From positions 1 through 10,975 of the forward strand of contig CASFWW010000031.1 in assembly GCA_949298505.1 (NCBI GenBank): DNA of 10,975 nt. Reading direction: 5' to 3'. Every line of letters begins with the position of its first letter. The first letter of the stretch is position 1. Below, in pieces: positions 1-7,916 of this stretch. Under the pieces are notes generated by a model. The model was not told the origin of the DNA, did not search any database, and saw only the letters and a list, made by a program, of their open reading frames with translations. Position numbers and translations under genes: made by a program. The DNA comes from Ornithoclostridium sp949298505 (GTDB lineage: Bacteria > Bacillota > Clostridia > Christensenellales > UBA3700).

Positions 1-684
1 CTTCTTCCGCTTATCAAGGAGACAAACCATAAAGAATGGATGGCTCAGATAGAGAAGTGGAGAAGCACAGACTATAAGCCCAAGGATATCCCCGGCGTTC
101 TCCGTCCGCACCAGATCATCGGTTGCGTTGCGGACAACATTTCAGAGGACGACATTGTGACGACAGACGTCGGTCAGCACCAGATGTGGGCGGCTCAGTA
201 CGCAAGACGCACCAAGCCCCGTCATTTTGTTACTTCGGGCGGTCTCGGCACGATGGGCTTCGGCTACGGCGCTTCGATCGGCGCTCAGGTCGCGAAACCC
301 GACCGCAAAGTGGTCATGATCACCGGCGACGGTTCTTTCCATATGAACATGAACGAAATGTGCACTGCGGTGACTTACAATCTGCCGATCGTGACGGTCG
401 TTGTCAACAATCACGTGCTCGGCATGGTCAGACAGTGGCAGACTCAGTTCTACGGCAAGAGATATTCCTGCACGACGCTTGACAGAAAGACGGATTACGT
501 CAAACTCGCGGAGGCGTTCGGTGCGCTCGGCTTCAGGGCAACTACCGTCGAAGAGCTCGACAGCGCGCTCAAACAGGCGCTCGCCAGCGGCAGACCCTGC
601 ATTATAGACGCGGTGATAGACAGAGACGAAAAAGTGCTCCCGATGATCCCGCCCGGCGGCTCCATCGACGACATCGTCATGTAA
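1..684 (+). CDS. ilvB: Acetolactate synthase large subunit, C-terminal part (5' end outside window)
   Basis: This is the thiamine-diphosphate (TPP) enzyme that condenses two pyruvates to acetolactate, or pyruvate with 2-oxobutanoate to acetohydroxybutanoate, the first common step of valine and isoleucine synthesis. The frame is open from base 1 without a stop, so the ATG at 40 is internal and the gene is cut by the window edge. About 227 C-terminal residues remain of the family's usual 550-600. They contain the TPP/Mg2+ motif GDGS (bases 325-336) followed about 27 residues later by the NN pair (406-411). Next comes GMVRQWQ, with the tryptophan typical of acetolactate synthases, which separates it from other TPP enzymes. 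The tail KVLPMIPPGG is also typical of the family. It lies 64 nt upstream of ilvC in the same direction. No regulatory subunit gene (ilvN) lies between them, so that gene must be upstream or elsewhere. Confidence 0.95.
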   Translation, partial: LLPLIKETNHKEWMAQIEKWRSTDYKPKDIPGVLRPHQIIGCVADNISEDDIVTTDVGQHQMWAAQYARRTKPRHFVTSGGLGTMGFGYGASIGAQVAKPDRKVVMITGDGSFHMNMNEMCTAVTYNLPIVTVVVNNHVLGMVRQWQTQFYGKRYSCTTLDRKTDYVKLAEAFGALGFRATTVEELDSALKQALASGRPCIIDAVIDRDEKVLPMIPPGGSIDDIVM

Positions 685-748
685 ACGCAAAAACAAAAAA
701 GCAATAAAAAGAAAACTCAATTTTCATATAAATTCGGAGGAACAAACA

Positions 749-1744
749 ATGATTACTAAGTATTACGATTGCGACTGCGATCTCAAAATGCTTGACGGCA
801 AAACGGTTGCTATAATGGGCTTCGGCTCTCAGGGTCATGCTCACGCAATGAACCTCAAAGACAGCGGCGTGAACGTTATCGTCGGTCTCAGACCGGGTAG
901 CAGACACGAAAAGAAGGCAAAGGACTACGGCCTGACCGTTATGCCCGTTGCAGAAGCTGCTAAGAAGGCAGACATCGTTATGATGCTTGTTCCGGACGAG
1001 ATCTGCGCGGATATCTACGAAGCGGAAGTCGCTCCGTACATGACCGCAGGCAAGGTCCTGATGTTCGCTCACGGCCTCAACATCCACTTCAAGCTGATCA
1101 AGCCGGCTGCGGATATCGACGTTATCATGGTCGCTCCGAAGGGCCCCGGTCATACCGTCAGAAGCCAGTACCTCGAAGGCAGAGGCGTTCCGTCTCTTAT
1201 CGCTATCGCTCAGGACGCAAGCGGCAGAGCTAAGGATTACGCTCTCGCGTATGCAAGCGGCATCGGCGCTGGCAGAGCGGGCATCCTCGAGACCACGTTC
1301 AGAGAGGAGACCGAGACCGACCTGTTCGGTGAGCAGGCAGTTCTTTGCGGCGGCGTTACCGAGCTGATGAAGGCAGGTTTCGAAACTCTCGTTGAAGCGG
1401 GCTACGCTCCCGAGATGGCATATTTCGAGTGCATCCACGAAATGAAGCTGATCGTCGACCTGATCAACGAAGGCGGCTTCGCAAAGATGAGATACAGCAT
1501 TTCCAACACCGCTGAATACGGCGATTACAGAACTGGCAAGAGGCTCATCACCGACGAGACCCGCAAGGAAATGAAGAAGGTTCTGAGAGAGATCCAGGAC
1601 GGTACTTTCGTAAGCGAATGGATGACCGAGAACAAGAGCGGCAAGTGCGCCAAGTTCCTCGCTACCCGCGCTCTCGAAGCTGAGCATCCGCTTGAGAAAG
1701 TCGGCGGCGAGCTCAGAAAGATGATGTCCTGGCTCAAAAAGTAA
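749..1744 (+). CDS. ilvC: Ketol-acid reductoisomerase, class I (short form)
   Basis: It isomerises and reduces acetolactate or acetohydroxybutanoate to the dihydroxy acids, using Mg2+ and NAD(P)H; this is the second common step of valine and isoleucine synthesis. The 331-residue length fits class I. The Rossmann nucleotide-binding motif GFGSQGHAHA is at residues 24-33, followed by the cofactor-specificity loop RPGSRHE at 48-54. H108 lies in FAHGLNIHF. The metal and substrate residues D191, E195, E227, E231 and S252 all fall at the family's expected spacing, in LFGEQ, YFECIHE and SISNTAEYG. The start is fixed by a GGAGG ribosome binding site at 736-740, 8 nt before the ATG. It sits between ilvB and ilvD in the operon. 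The acidic, basic and histidine residues in the cofactor loop differ from the serine-rich pattern usual in NADPH enzymes, so cofactor preference is uncertain. Confidence 0.97.
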   Translation: MITKYYDCDCDLKMLDGKTVAIMGFGSQGHAHAMNLKDSGVNVIVGLRPGSRHEKKAKDYGLTVMPVAEAAKKADIVMMLVPDEICADIYEAEVAPYMTAGKVLMFAHGLNIHFKLIKPAADIDVIMVAPKGPGHTVRSQYLEGRGVPSLIAIAQDASGRAKDYALAYASGIGAGRAGILETTFREETETDLFGEQAVLCGGVTELMKAGFETLVEAGYAPEMAYFECIHEMKLIVDLINEGGFAKMRYSISNTAEYGDYRTGKRLITDETRKEMKKVLREIQDGTFVSEWMTENKSGKCAKFLATRALEAEHPLEKVGGELRKMMSWLKK

Positions 1745-1770
1745 GACGACGTAAAAATTCAATCAAAATA

Positions 1771-1800
1771 CAAGTCGCTTTGCCAATGCAAGGCGACTTG
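1771..1800 (+). promoter_or_regulatory. Strong intercistronic hairpin between ilvC and ilvD
   Basis: Two 13-nt arms, 1771-1783 and 1788-1800, pair around a CAAT tetraloop. Twelve are Watson-Crick pairs and one is a G-U wobble. The hairpin ends 4 nt before the ilvD ribosome binding site (AAGGAG, 1805-1810; ATG at 1817). The sequence after it (GTTTAAGG) has no long T tract, so it is a poor intrinsic terminator. It could instead protect the 3' end of the ilvBC mRNA, mark a processing site, or alter translation of ilvD. The pairing is seen directly; the role is inferred. Confidence 0.6.
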
Positions 1801-1816
1801 GTTTAAGGAGACGAAT

Positions 1817-3481
1817 ATGGAACTTCGCAGTAAATATCTGACGAGCGGCGCGAATACCGCTCCTCAAAGATCACTTTTGTATGCGTGCGGATTCTCGAAG
1901 GAAGAGCTTGAAAGACCTCTTGTCGGCGTGGTATCCGCGCACAGCGATATCGTGCCCGGGCACATTCACCTCGACAAGCTGACCGAAGCGGTCAAAGCGG
2001 GCGTAAGAATGGCAGGCGGAACCCCGATCATGATCCCGTCCATCGGCGTTTGCGACGGCATTGCGATGGGTCATGTGGGTATGAATTACTCGCTCGCTTC
2101 GAGAGAACTGATCGCGGACAGCGTGGAGACGATGATCAACGCGCATTGTCTGGACGGCGTCGTGCTCGTACCCAACTGCGACAAGATCGTGCCCGGCATG
2201 GTCATGGCGGCGGTCAGAATGAATATCCCGGCGGTCGTCGTCAGCGGCGGTCCGATGATGGCGGGCATAGTCGACAAATGCGAGGTTTCGCTTTCCAAGA
2301 TGTTCGAAGCCGTCGGCGCTTACAAAGCCGGCATAATCGACGACGAAGGTCTGACCGAATACGAGAAGAAGGTCTGCCCGACGTGCGGCTCGTGCAGCGG
2401 TATGTATACGGCAAACAGCATGAACTGCCTCTGTGAAGCTATCGGCATCGCGCTTCCCGGCAACGGCACCATCCCCGCCGTTATGAGCGAGCGTACCGTG
2501 CTTGCAAAGCACGCAGGTATGGCGATAATGAATATGATCGAGAAAGGCATAAAAGCGCGCGACATCATAAACATGACGTCCATTCAGAACGCGCTGACCT
2601 GCGATATGGCGCTGGGTTGCTCGAGCAACAGCGTGCTTCACCTTCTCGCTATCGCAAACGAAGCAGGCGTCGAACTCGACCTCAACATCTTCAACGAATA
2701 CAGCGACAAGGTTCCCAACCTGTGCCACCTTGCACCGGCAGGTCCCACTCATATGCAGGATTTGTATGCGGCAGGCGGCGTTCAGGCTGTACTCAGCGAG
2801 CTGAGCAAGGGCGGATTCATCCGCGGCGAAGCTATGACCGTCACGGGAAAGACGGTTGCAGAAAACATAAAGAACGTAAAAGTCCTCGACTACAACGTGA
2901 TCAGAAGCCTTGACAATCCGTATTCGCAGACAGGCGGTCTCGCCATCCTGTGGGGCAACATTGCCAAGGACGGCTGCGTGGTTAAGCGCAGTGCGGTCGC
3001 TCCCGAAATGCTGGTGCACACCGGTCCCGCGAGAGTGTTCGACGGCGAAGAGCAGGCTATTGAAGCCATTTACGGCAAGAAGATCAAGGACGGAGACGTC
3101 GTTGTGATCAGATACGAAGGTCCCAAGGGCGGTCCCGGTATGAGAGAAATGCTCAATCCGACCAGCGCGCTTGCCGGCATGAAGCTGGACAAGAGCGTCG
3201 CGCTCATCACGGACGGCAGGTTCAGCGGCGCGTCGAGAGGAGCTTCGATCGGTCACGTCTGTCCCGAAGCGGCGGTCGGCGGCGAGATCGGTCTCATCAG
3301 AGAAGGAGATATGATCACCATTGATATCCCCGCCCACAAGATCAGCGCGGACGTTTCCGACGAAGAGTTTGAAAAGAGAAGAAAGACTCAGCTCATGCCC
3401 GAGCCCAGATTCAAGACCGGTTGGCTGAGCCGTTATTCAAGGCTCGTTACCAGCGCGGACAAGGGCGCGGTGCTCAGATAA
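1817..3481 (+). CDS. ilvD: Dihydroxy-acid dehydratase (iron-sulfur enzyme)
   Basis: It dehydrates the dihydroxy acids made by IlvC to 2-oxoisovalerate and 2-oxo-3-methylvalerate. The 554-residue length is normal for the IlvD/EDD family. Cluster-binding cysteines appear in PNCDKIVPG (C121) and in the CPTCGSCSG block (C187, C190, C193). GVCDGIAMGH lies at 77-86. The conserved C-terminal GRFSGASRG holds S470, the position of the proposed catalytic serine. Residue 48 in IVPGHIHL is glycine, as in E. coli IlvD, where the oxygen-stable [2Fe-2S] enzymes carry a third cysteine (PCN). This suggests an oxygen-labile [4Fe-4S] type, which suits an anaerobe. The ATG at 1817 is preceded by AAGGAG at 1805-1810. 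The gene ends 11 nt before ilvA. Confidence 0.97.
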   Translation: MELRSKYLTSGANTAPQRSLLYACGFSKEELERPLVGVVSAHSDIVPGHIHLDKLTEAVKAGVRMAGGTPIMIPSIGVCDGIAMGHVGMNYSLASRELIADSVETMINAHCLDGVVLVPNCDKIVPGMVMAAVRMNIPAVVVSGGPMMAGIVDKCEVSLSKMFEAVGAYKAGIIDDEGLTEYEKKVCPTCGSCSGMYTANSMNCLCEAIGIALPGNGTIPAVMSERTVLAKHAGMAIMNMIEKGIKARDIINMTSIQNALTCDMALGCSSNSVLHLLAIANEAGVELDLNIFNEYSDKVPNLCHLAPAGPTHMQDLYAAGGVQAVLSELSKGGFIRGEAMTVTGKTVAENIKNVKVLDYNVIRSLDNPYSQTGGLAILWGNIAKDGCVVKRSAVAPEMLVHTGPARVFDGEEQAIEAIYGKKIKDGDVVVIRYEGPKGGPGMREMLNPTSALAGMKLDKSVALITDGRFSGASRGASIGHVCPEAAVGGEIGLIREGDMITIDIPAHKISADVSDEEFEKRRKTQLMPEPRFKTGWLSRYSRLVTSADKGAVLR

Positions 3482-3492
3482 AGAGGTAAGAT

Positions 3493-4686
3493 ATGTTGAC
3501 ATTGGACAAAATATACCATGCGGCGTTCGTACTCAAAGAGGCGATACGCCCCACGGATATGATATACGCCCCCAACCTCTGCAAGAAATACGAGGTCTAT
3601 CTGAAGGCGGAAAACCTTCAGGTGACCGGTTCGTTCAAGGTCAGAGGCGCGTATTACAAGATCTCACAACTCAGCGAGGAAGAGAAGAAAAAAGGCGTCA
3701 TCGCCTGTTCCGCGGGCAATCACGCACAGGGCGTTGCGCTGGCGGCGACAAGAAACGGCATCAAATCGCTGATCTGCCTTCCCGACGGCGCGCCGATATC
3801 GAAAGTGGAAGCAACACGTCGCCTTGGCGCCGAGATCTGCCTTGTAAAAGGCGTATATGACGACGCTTACAACAAGGCGCTTCAGCTCAAGGACGAGTGC
3901 GGCTATACCTTTATACATCCGTTTGACGACATCGACGTCATCGCGGGACAGGGCACGATCGGTCTTGAGATCCTCGATCAGCTTCCAAATGTGGACGCGG
4001 TAGTCGTGCCGATCGGCGGCGGCGGTCTGATCAGCGGCGTTGCGTACGCGATCAAGTGCCTTAAACCCAGCGTAAAGGTTTACGGCGTGCAGGCGAGCGG
4101 CGCTCCCAGCATGCTCAACAGCGTACACGATCACAAGATCGAAAAGCTTGACAGCGTTTCTACGATTGCGGACGGCATTGCGGTCAAAGAACCGGGCGCG
4201 AATACGTTTGAGTTCTGTAGCAAGTACGTTGACGAGATAGTAAGCGTAAGCGACGACGAAATATCAGCGGCGATCCTCAGTCTTATCGAACAGCAGAAGC
4301 TGGTCACGGAAGGCGCGGGCGCGGTTTCAGTCGCGGCGGTACTGTTCAACAAGATCCCCGTGGAAGGGAAGAAGGTGTGCTGTCTGCTTTCGGGCGGCAA
4401 TATCGACGTCACGATACTCTCCAGGGTCATCAAGAGAGGTCTGTTGATGTCGGGCAGAAACACGATGCTGATGATAGAGCTTCTGGACAAGCCCGGTCAG
4501 CTTAAGGACGTCGCGGCAATAATAGCCGACCTCGGCGGCAATGTCATTTCGGTGCATCACGAGAGAGCCAACGAGGGCAGCGACGTAAACGGCTGTTTCC
4601 TGCGTATACAGGTGGAGACCAAAAACTTTGACCACATCGCAGAGATCAGAAAAGCGCTCACCGAAAGAGGCTTCAAACTGGTATAA
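3493..4686 (+). CDS. ilvA: Threonine ammonia-lyase (threonine deaminase), medium form with one ACT domain
   Basis: This PLP enzyme deaminates threonine to 2-oxobutanoate, the entry to isoleucine synthesis, and also acts on serine. The catalytic domain spans about residues 1-315. It has the PLP lysine K49 in TGSFKVRGA, the SAGNHAQG loop (A74-H77) and the phosphate-binding glycine run G175-G178 in PIGGGGLISG. An ACT-like domain follows at about 323-397, starting near MLMIELLDKPGQL. At 397 residues it is longer than the catabolic TdcB type (about 330, no ACT domain) and shorter than E. coli IlvA (514). The position between ilvD and ridA argues for a biosynthetic role, and the ACT domain suggests amino-acid feedback control. 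The ATG at 3493 follows a modest AGAGGT site at 3482-3487, only 11 nt after ilvD, so translational coupling is likely. Some databases label this form tdcB. Confidence 0.93.
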   Translation: MLTLDKIYHAAFVLKEAIRPTDMIYAPNLCKKYEVYLKAENLQVTGSFKVRGAYYKISQLSEEEKKKGVIACSAGNHAQGVALAATRNGIKSLICLPDGAPISKVEATRRLGAEICLVKGVYDDAYNKALQLKDECGYTFIHPFDDIDVIAGQGTIGLEILDQLPNVDAVVVPIGGGGLISGVAYAIKCLKPSVKVYGVQASGAPSMLNSVHDHKIEKLDSVSTIADGIAVKEPGANTFEFCSKYVDEIVSVSDDEISAAILSLIEQQKLVTEGAGAVSVAAVLFNKIPVEGKKVCCLLSGGNIDVTILSRVIKRGLLMSGRNTMLMIELLDKPGQLKDVAAIIADLGGNVISVHHERANEGSDVNGCFLRIQVETKNFDHIAEIRKALTERGFKLV

Positions 4687-4701
4687 TCAGGAGGTAACGA
4701 T

Positions 4702-5073
4702 ATGAAATACGTAAGCACAGACAAGGCTCCGCAGGCGATCGGACCATATTCACAGGCGATAATAAGCGGAGGCACCGTTTATACGTCCGGACAGATCGCA
4801 ATCAATCCCGCTACCGGCAACGTTGAGGGAAGCACGATCGAAGAGCAGACGGAACTGGTCTGCACCAACATAGAAAATCTTCTGAAGGCGGCAGGCACAG
4901 ACATTTCAAAGGTCGTCAAGACGGTTTGCTTTCTTGCCGATATGAACGATTTTGCCGCGTTCAACGGAGTGTATGCGAAACACTTCGTTTCAAAACCCGC
5001 GCGTTCGTGCGTTGCGGTCAAGACGCTTCCCAAGAACGTTCTTGTTGAAATCGACACGGTTTGCGAGCTGTAA
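4702..5073 (+). CDS. ridA: RidA family 2-iminobutanoate/2-iminopropanoate deaminase
   Basis: RidA hydrolyses the reactive enamine/imine intermediates (2-aminocrotonate, 2-aminoacrylate) released by PLP enzymes such as IlvA, and so protects other PLP enzymes from damage. The 123-residue protein has the full family signature. GPYSQA is at 14-19 with Y16. PARSCVAV holds the carboxylate-binding arginine R101 and the conserved C103. E116 in VEIDTV matches the catalytic glutamate of the E. coli protein. A strong AGGAGGT ribosome binding site (4689-4695) lies 6 nt before the ATG and 15 nt after ilvA starts to be untranslated, which places ridA in the same transcript as the enzyme whose product it clears. 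A clear intrinsic terminator follows, so it is the last gene of the operon. Confidence 0.95.
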   Translation: MKYVSTDKAPQAIGPYSQAIISGGTVYTSGQIAINPATGNVEGSTIEEQTELVCTNIENLLKAAGTDISKVVKTVCFLADMNDFAAFNGVYAKHFVSKPARSCVAVKTLPKNVLVEIDTVCEL

Positions 5074-5092
5074 AGGGCAATAAGAAACTTTT

Positions 5093-5122
5093 AATCCCCG
5101 CCGTAAGGACGGGGATTTTTTT
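5093..5122 (+). terminator. Intrinsic terminator of the ilv-ridA operon
   Basis: Arms AATCCCCG (5093-5100) and CGGGGATT (5110-5117) form an 8-bp GC-rich stem around a 9-nt loop. The stem runs directly into a T tract at 5116-5122. It begins 19 nt after the ridA stop codon. This is a textbook rho-independent terminator. Confidence 0.92.
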
Positions 5123-5193
5123 GCGCAGAGAACTCAGGACTTTGCGCGATAAACTTTTCAAATGTAAGAGTGCAGAATATATCGTTGTTCTGC

Positions 5194-5218
5194 GTCTGTC
5201 CGACTTGACGGACAAGAC
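5194..5218. other. Hairpin in the convergent ridA / transporter intergenic region
   Basis: GTCTGTCCG (5194-5202) pairs with CGGACAAGAC (5209-5218) around ACTTGA, with one bulged base. It lies just beyond the stronger hairpin at 5223-5247, between two convergent genes. On its own it has no T tract. A weaker 6-bp pairing (GCAGAA with TTCTGC, about 5172-5193) lies beside it. The rest of 5123-5193 shows nothing I can name. Confidence 0.45.
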
Positions 5219-5222
5219 ATAA

Positions 5223-5247
5223 GAGCCGCTCCTTGTCGGAGCGGCTC
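5223..5247 (-). terminator. Probable terminator hairpin of the MMPL transporter gene
   Basis: GAGCCGCTCC (5223-5232) and GGAGCGGCTC (5238-5247) form a perfect 10-bp GC-rich stem with a 5-nt loop. It lies 30 nt beyond the transporter stop codon. Read on the minus strand the stem is followed by TTATGTCTTG, a weak U-rich stretch. The stem is strong; termination on the minus strand is the most likely function, and it could also act as a block to read-through from the other side. Confidence 0.6.
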
Positions 5248-5276
5248 CAGGTTTATGCTTATGCGTCAATTATATT

Positions 5277-7856
5277 TCAGTTTTCAGAGTTCGTCTTTCG
5301 GTCTTCGCTTTGCTCCTGAACGGTCTCCGCGTTTGCGGGTTCGGCATTTTCAAGTTCTGCCGCGCTTACTCCGCCGATAATAACTCCCGACAGTCCGACT
5401 TTTGCGGCTTTGGCGAGACCTTTTGCCTGGGCTTTCTTGTCGTAAATAGGCACGTTGTCTTTGCCTTCGTCCGGGTCGCCTTTTCCGCGTCTGATATAAA
5501 TTCTGCGCGCGCTGCGCTCTTTAAGCGACAGAATAGACGGGAGCAGGGTGAACACGAGGATCAGACTGAATACCGTGCCGATCGCGATAAGGCGCGTGAT
5601 CTGTGCGACGATCACGTTGGTCGTCAGAGTATTGACCGCAACGCAGGCGAATATCAGTATCGCCGCCGACGTTATAACGCTGGGTGCGGCACGGTGTATG
5701 GCGTTCTTGACCGCAACAAGACCGGTGCAGCGTTCCTTTTCTTCATAATACTTGCTGGTGAACAGAATCGCGTAGTCAACCGTTGCGCCCAGCTGTATCG
5801 CGCTGACAATAAGATATGCTATGAAGTTTATCTTGTCGCCTATCAGGTAGACAAGCGTCAGGTTTGCCCAGATACCCGTTTCTATGACGAGCAGCAGGAT
5901 CACGCTCATGATCGGCTTGCGGAAAGTCAGTAGCAGTACCACGAAGACTATCACGGCGCTCAGCACGTTGACAAGAGTGAAGTCGTCGGGAGTGACGGAA
6001 TAGAGTTCGTACGCGCCTTGAACGAGACCGGTGATATACACGTTTTCCGTGCCGAACATATCGTTTGCTATAGATCTGATCTTGAGCATTGCGTTGTAGC
6101 TTTCCTCGTCTTCAGGCGCTCCGGTCAGGTTGATCGTGTAGAGCATATAATGAGTGGAACCTTCAGCTTTGTCATTGATGTTTGAAATAAAGCTTCCGAA
6201 CAGCTTTTCTTCAAGCACGTTTGAGATCACCATCCATCTGCCGCTGTTGGCTTTCAGAGTGGCAAGAGTGTCGCTGTCGATCATGGTGCCGAGAGAGAAC
6301 ACGTCGGTGACCTGAGCCGTGCCGTAGCCTGCGACGCCTGAGGTCATCTTGTCGTTTTCAGTGCCGACCTCTTTTACCTTTTCGATAAATTCGTATTGCT
6401 TGTCAAGATTGATGTTATAAGCCGCAGAAGCGGGGTTTCCGCTGAGGATGTCGCCTTCAGCGATGTTTTCGTACGTTGTGGGAACGCACATGATTATTTG
6501 GTTGTTCAGCTGAGATATTTCGCGCTGAGGCAGAGTCATTTCTTCAACCGGCGTTTCTTCGGTCATTGTGATGTAGTTCAGCGGTGCTTTGCTCTGAAGT
6601 ATCGATGACGGGATCGCAACCGCAATGCAGAGCACGAGCACAAATATCGCAATGCCTTTATTTGTAATGGTTTTGCCCACAAAGTTGAGCCTCGGGGTGA
6701 TGATCCACTCATGGTGCGTTTTGTCAATGAGCTTGCGGCAGAACAGGATCAGGATCGGTTGTACGAACACGACGGCGAGCAGAGAGAGAAACACGCCTTT
6801 CGCAAGCACGAAGCCGAGGTCGTAACCCATGCCGTAAGTCATGAAGAACAGAGCAACGAAACCGCCTATCGTCGTCAGCGCGCTCGCCATGATTGATTTC
6901 AGCGTCTTGGGCATCGCGGAGATCAGTGCTTCTTTGGGGTCTTTACCCGTGCGGCGTTCTTCGTAATAGGTGTGCATCAGGAAGATCGAGTAGTCCATCG
7001 AGATTGCCAGCTGAAGTATTGACGCGCACGAAGAAGTGATCGTTGAGATCGTACCCATCGGATTGCCGGCAATCAGGTTCGTGCCCATGTTGAGCAGGAT
7101 GGATATGCCGAGCGTTGCGAGGAATATGATGGGTTCAAGGTAACTGTTGGTGGAAACGAGCAGTATTATGAATACGCACACGACAGCCGCCGCGACGAAC
7201 TTGGGCATATCGTTGACCGAGCTGTCCACGAGGACGCGCGCGTTCTGAGCCATACCGCCGATATAATAGCAATCGTCGACGGACGAGACAGCTGTGATTT
7301 CTCCGGATTTTATCTTTTCGGAATAGGTATCTCTTATGATTTCTTCAACTTCGTCAAGCGCCGTAATGACAGCGTTGTCCGAGCCGGAACGTACGAAATA
7401 CAGGTTTACGACAAACGTATCGATGCCGTCTGTGTTGACCTGGAATTTGTTCTGGAGCATCTGCATCATCGGGTCAATGTCCAGGTAGTTTTCAAGGAGG
7501 GTGAGATCGTCGAAAGTGCCCATCCAGACCATCTTGCTGAGGAGGTTGACTTCTGCGCCGTTTTCTGTTACCGTTTTTCTGCCGATATTTTCGCTTTCTT
7601 CGAATTTTGCGACGATGCCGGCGACGTCCTCTTTTGTCAGATAGGAAAGACCGAGCGTACAGTCGCCCACGATCGAGAATTGCTGATTCAATATCTCTTT
7701 GCCTTTGACCGTGTCGCGGTCTTTATCGAGATAAGACAAAACGTCGCTTTCTTTCTGAACGAGCATGCTTCCCACAACTGAAAGGGCAAGCAGAATGATC
7801 AGTACACCAAGCACTATGTATCTGTATTTCAGAAGCCATCTGGTAAACTTAGCCAT
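5277..7856 (-). CDS. MMPL/RND-superfamily membrane transporter, 12 predicted helices
   Basis: This is an inner-membrane, probably proton-driven exporter of the MmpL/YdfJ type; the substrate is unknown. The 859 residues show the family's duplicated layout. TM1 lies at about 14-33, then an extracytoplasmic domain (34-215), then TM2-TM6 (about 220-238, 241-261, 270-294, 320-341, 348-373). TM7 (401-420) is followed by a second extracytoplasmic domain (421-625) and TM8-TM12 (626-645, 647-671, 676-700, 726-744, 753-776). The Asp-Tyr pairs of the proton relay known from MmpL3 are present in both halves, D288-Y289 in SMDYSIF and D694-Y695 in TVDYAIL. The cytoplasmic tail (777-859) is lysine-rich, then acidic and low-complexity. 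The start is set by GAGGAG (complement of 7862-7867) just upstream of the ATG. It stands alone, with no adjacent regulator or partner gene. Confidence 0.92.
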   Translation of the reverse strand: MAKFTRWLLKYRYIVLGVLIILLALSVVGSMLVQKESDVLSYLDKDRDTVKGKEILNQQFSIVGDCTLGLSYLTKEDVAGIVAKFEESENIGRKTVTENGAEVNLLSKMVWMGTFDDLTLLENYLDIDPMMQMLQNKFQVNTDGIDTFVVNLYFVRSGSDNAVITALDEVEEIIRDTYSEKIKSGEITAVSSVDDCYYIGGMAQNARVLVDSSVNDMPKFVAAAVVCVFIILLVSTNSYLEPIIFLATLGISILLNMGTNLIAGNPMGTISTITSSCASILQLAISMDYSIFLMHTYYEERRTGKDPKEALISAMPKTLKSIMASALTTIGGFVALFFMTYGMGYDLGFVLAKGVFLSLLAVVFVQPILILFCRKLIDKTHHEWIITPRLNFVGKTITNKGIAIFVLVLCIAVAIPSSILQSKAPLNYITMTEETPVEEMTLPQREISQLNNQIIMCVPTTYENIAEGDILSGNPASAAYNINLDKQYEFIEKVKEVGTENDKMTSGVAGYGTAQVTDVFSLGTMIDSDTLATLKANSGRWMVISNVLEEKLFGSFISNINDKAEGSTHYMLYTINLTGAPEDEESYNAMLKIRSIANDMFGTENVYITGLVQGAYELYSVTPDDFTLVNVLSAVIVFVVLLLTFRKPIMSVILLLVIETGIWANLTLVYLIGDKINFIAYLIVSAIQLGATVDYAILFTSKYYEEKERCTGLVAVKNAIHRAAPSVITSAAILIFACVAVNTLTTNVIVAQITRLIAIGTVFSLILVFTLLPSILSLKERSARRIYIRRGKGDPDEGKDNVPIYDKKAQAKGLAKAAKVGLSGVIIGGVSAAELENAEPANAETVQEQSEDRKTNSEN

Positions 7857-7887
7857 AATATCTCCTCACTTTTTTTTAACATATATA

Positions 7888-7916
7888 ATGATACCATAAA
7901 AGGATAAAATACTCAA
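7888..7916 (-). promoter_or_regulatory. Sigma-A type promoter of the MMPL transporter
   Basis: On the minus strand TTGAGT (complement of 7911-7916) lies 17 nt before TATCAT (complement of 7888-7893). The -10 is preceded by TGG, an extended -10. The predicted transcript start near 7881 leaves a leader of about 25 nt before the ATG, enough for the GAGGAG ribosome binding site. Read from the sequence only. Confidence 0.7.

Noticed and set aside
677..1762. Long minus-strand open frame (361 codons) opposite ilvC
   Set aside because: It mirrors a well-supported gene. Strong codon bias in ilvC avoids triplets that would give stops on the other strand. No family resemblance.
1871..3337. Long minus-strand open frame (488 codons) opposite ilvD
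   Set aside because: Same cause: its composition is rich in His, Arg, Asp and Val as expected from reading the complement of a biased gene, with no recognisable motif.
5018..5269. Minus-strand 83-codon open frame over the ridA end and terminator
   Set aside because: It overlaps the ridA 3' end, the operon terminator and both convergent hairpins, and has no recognisable domain.
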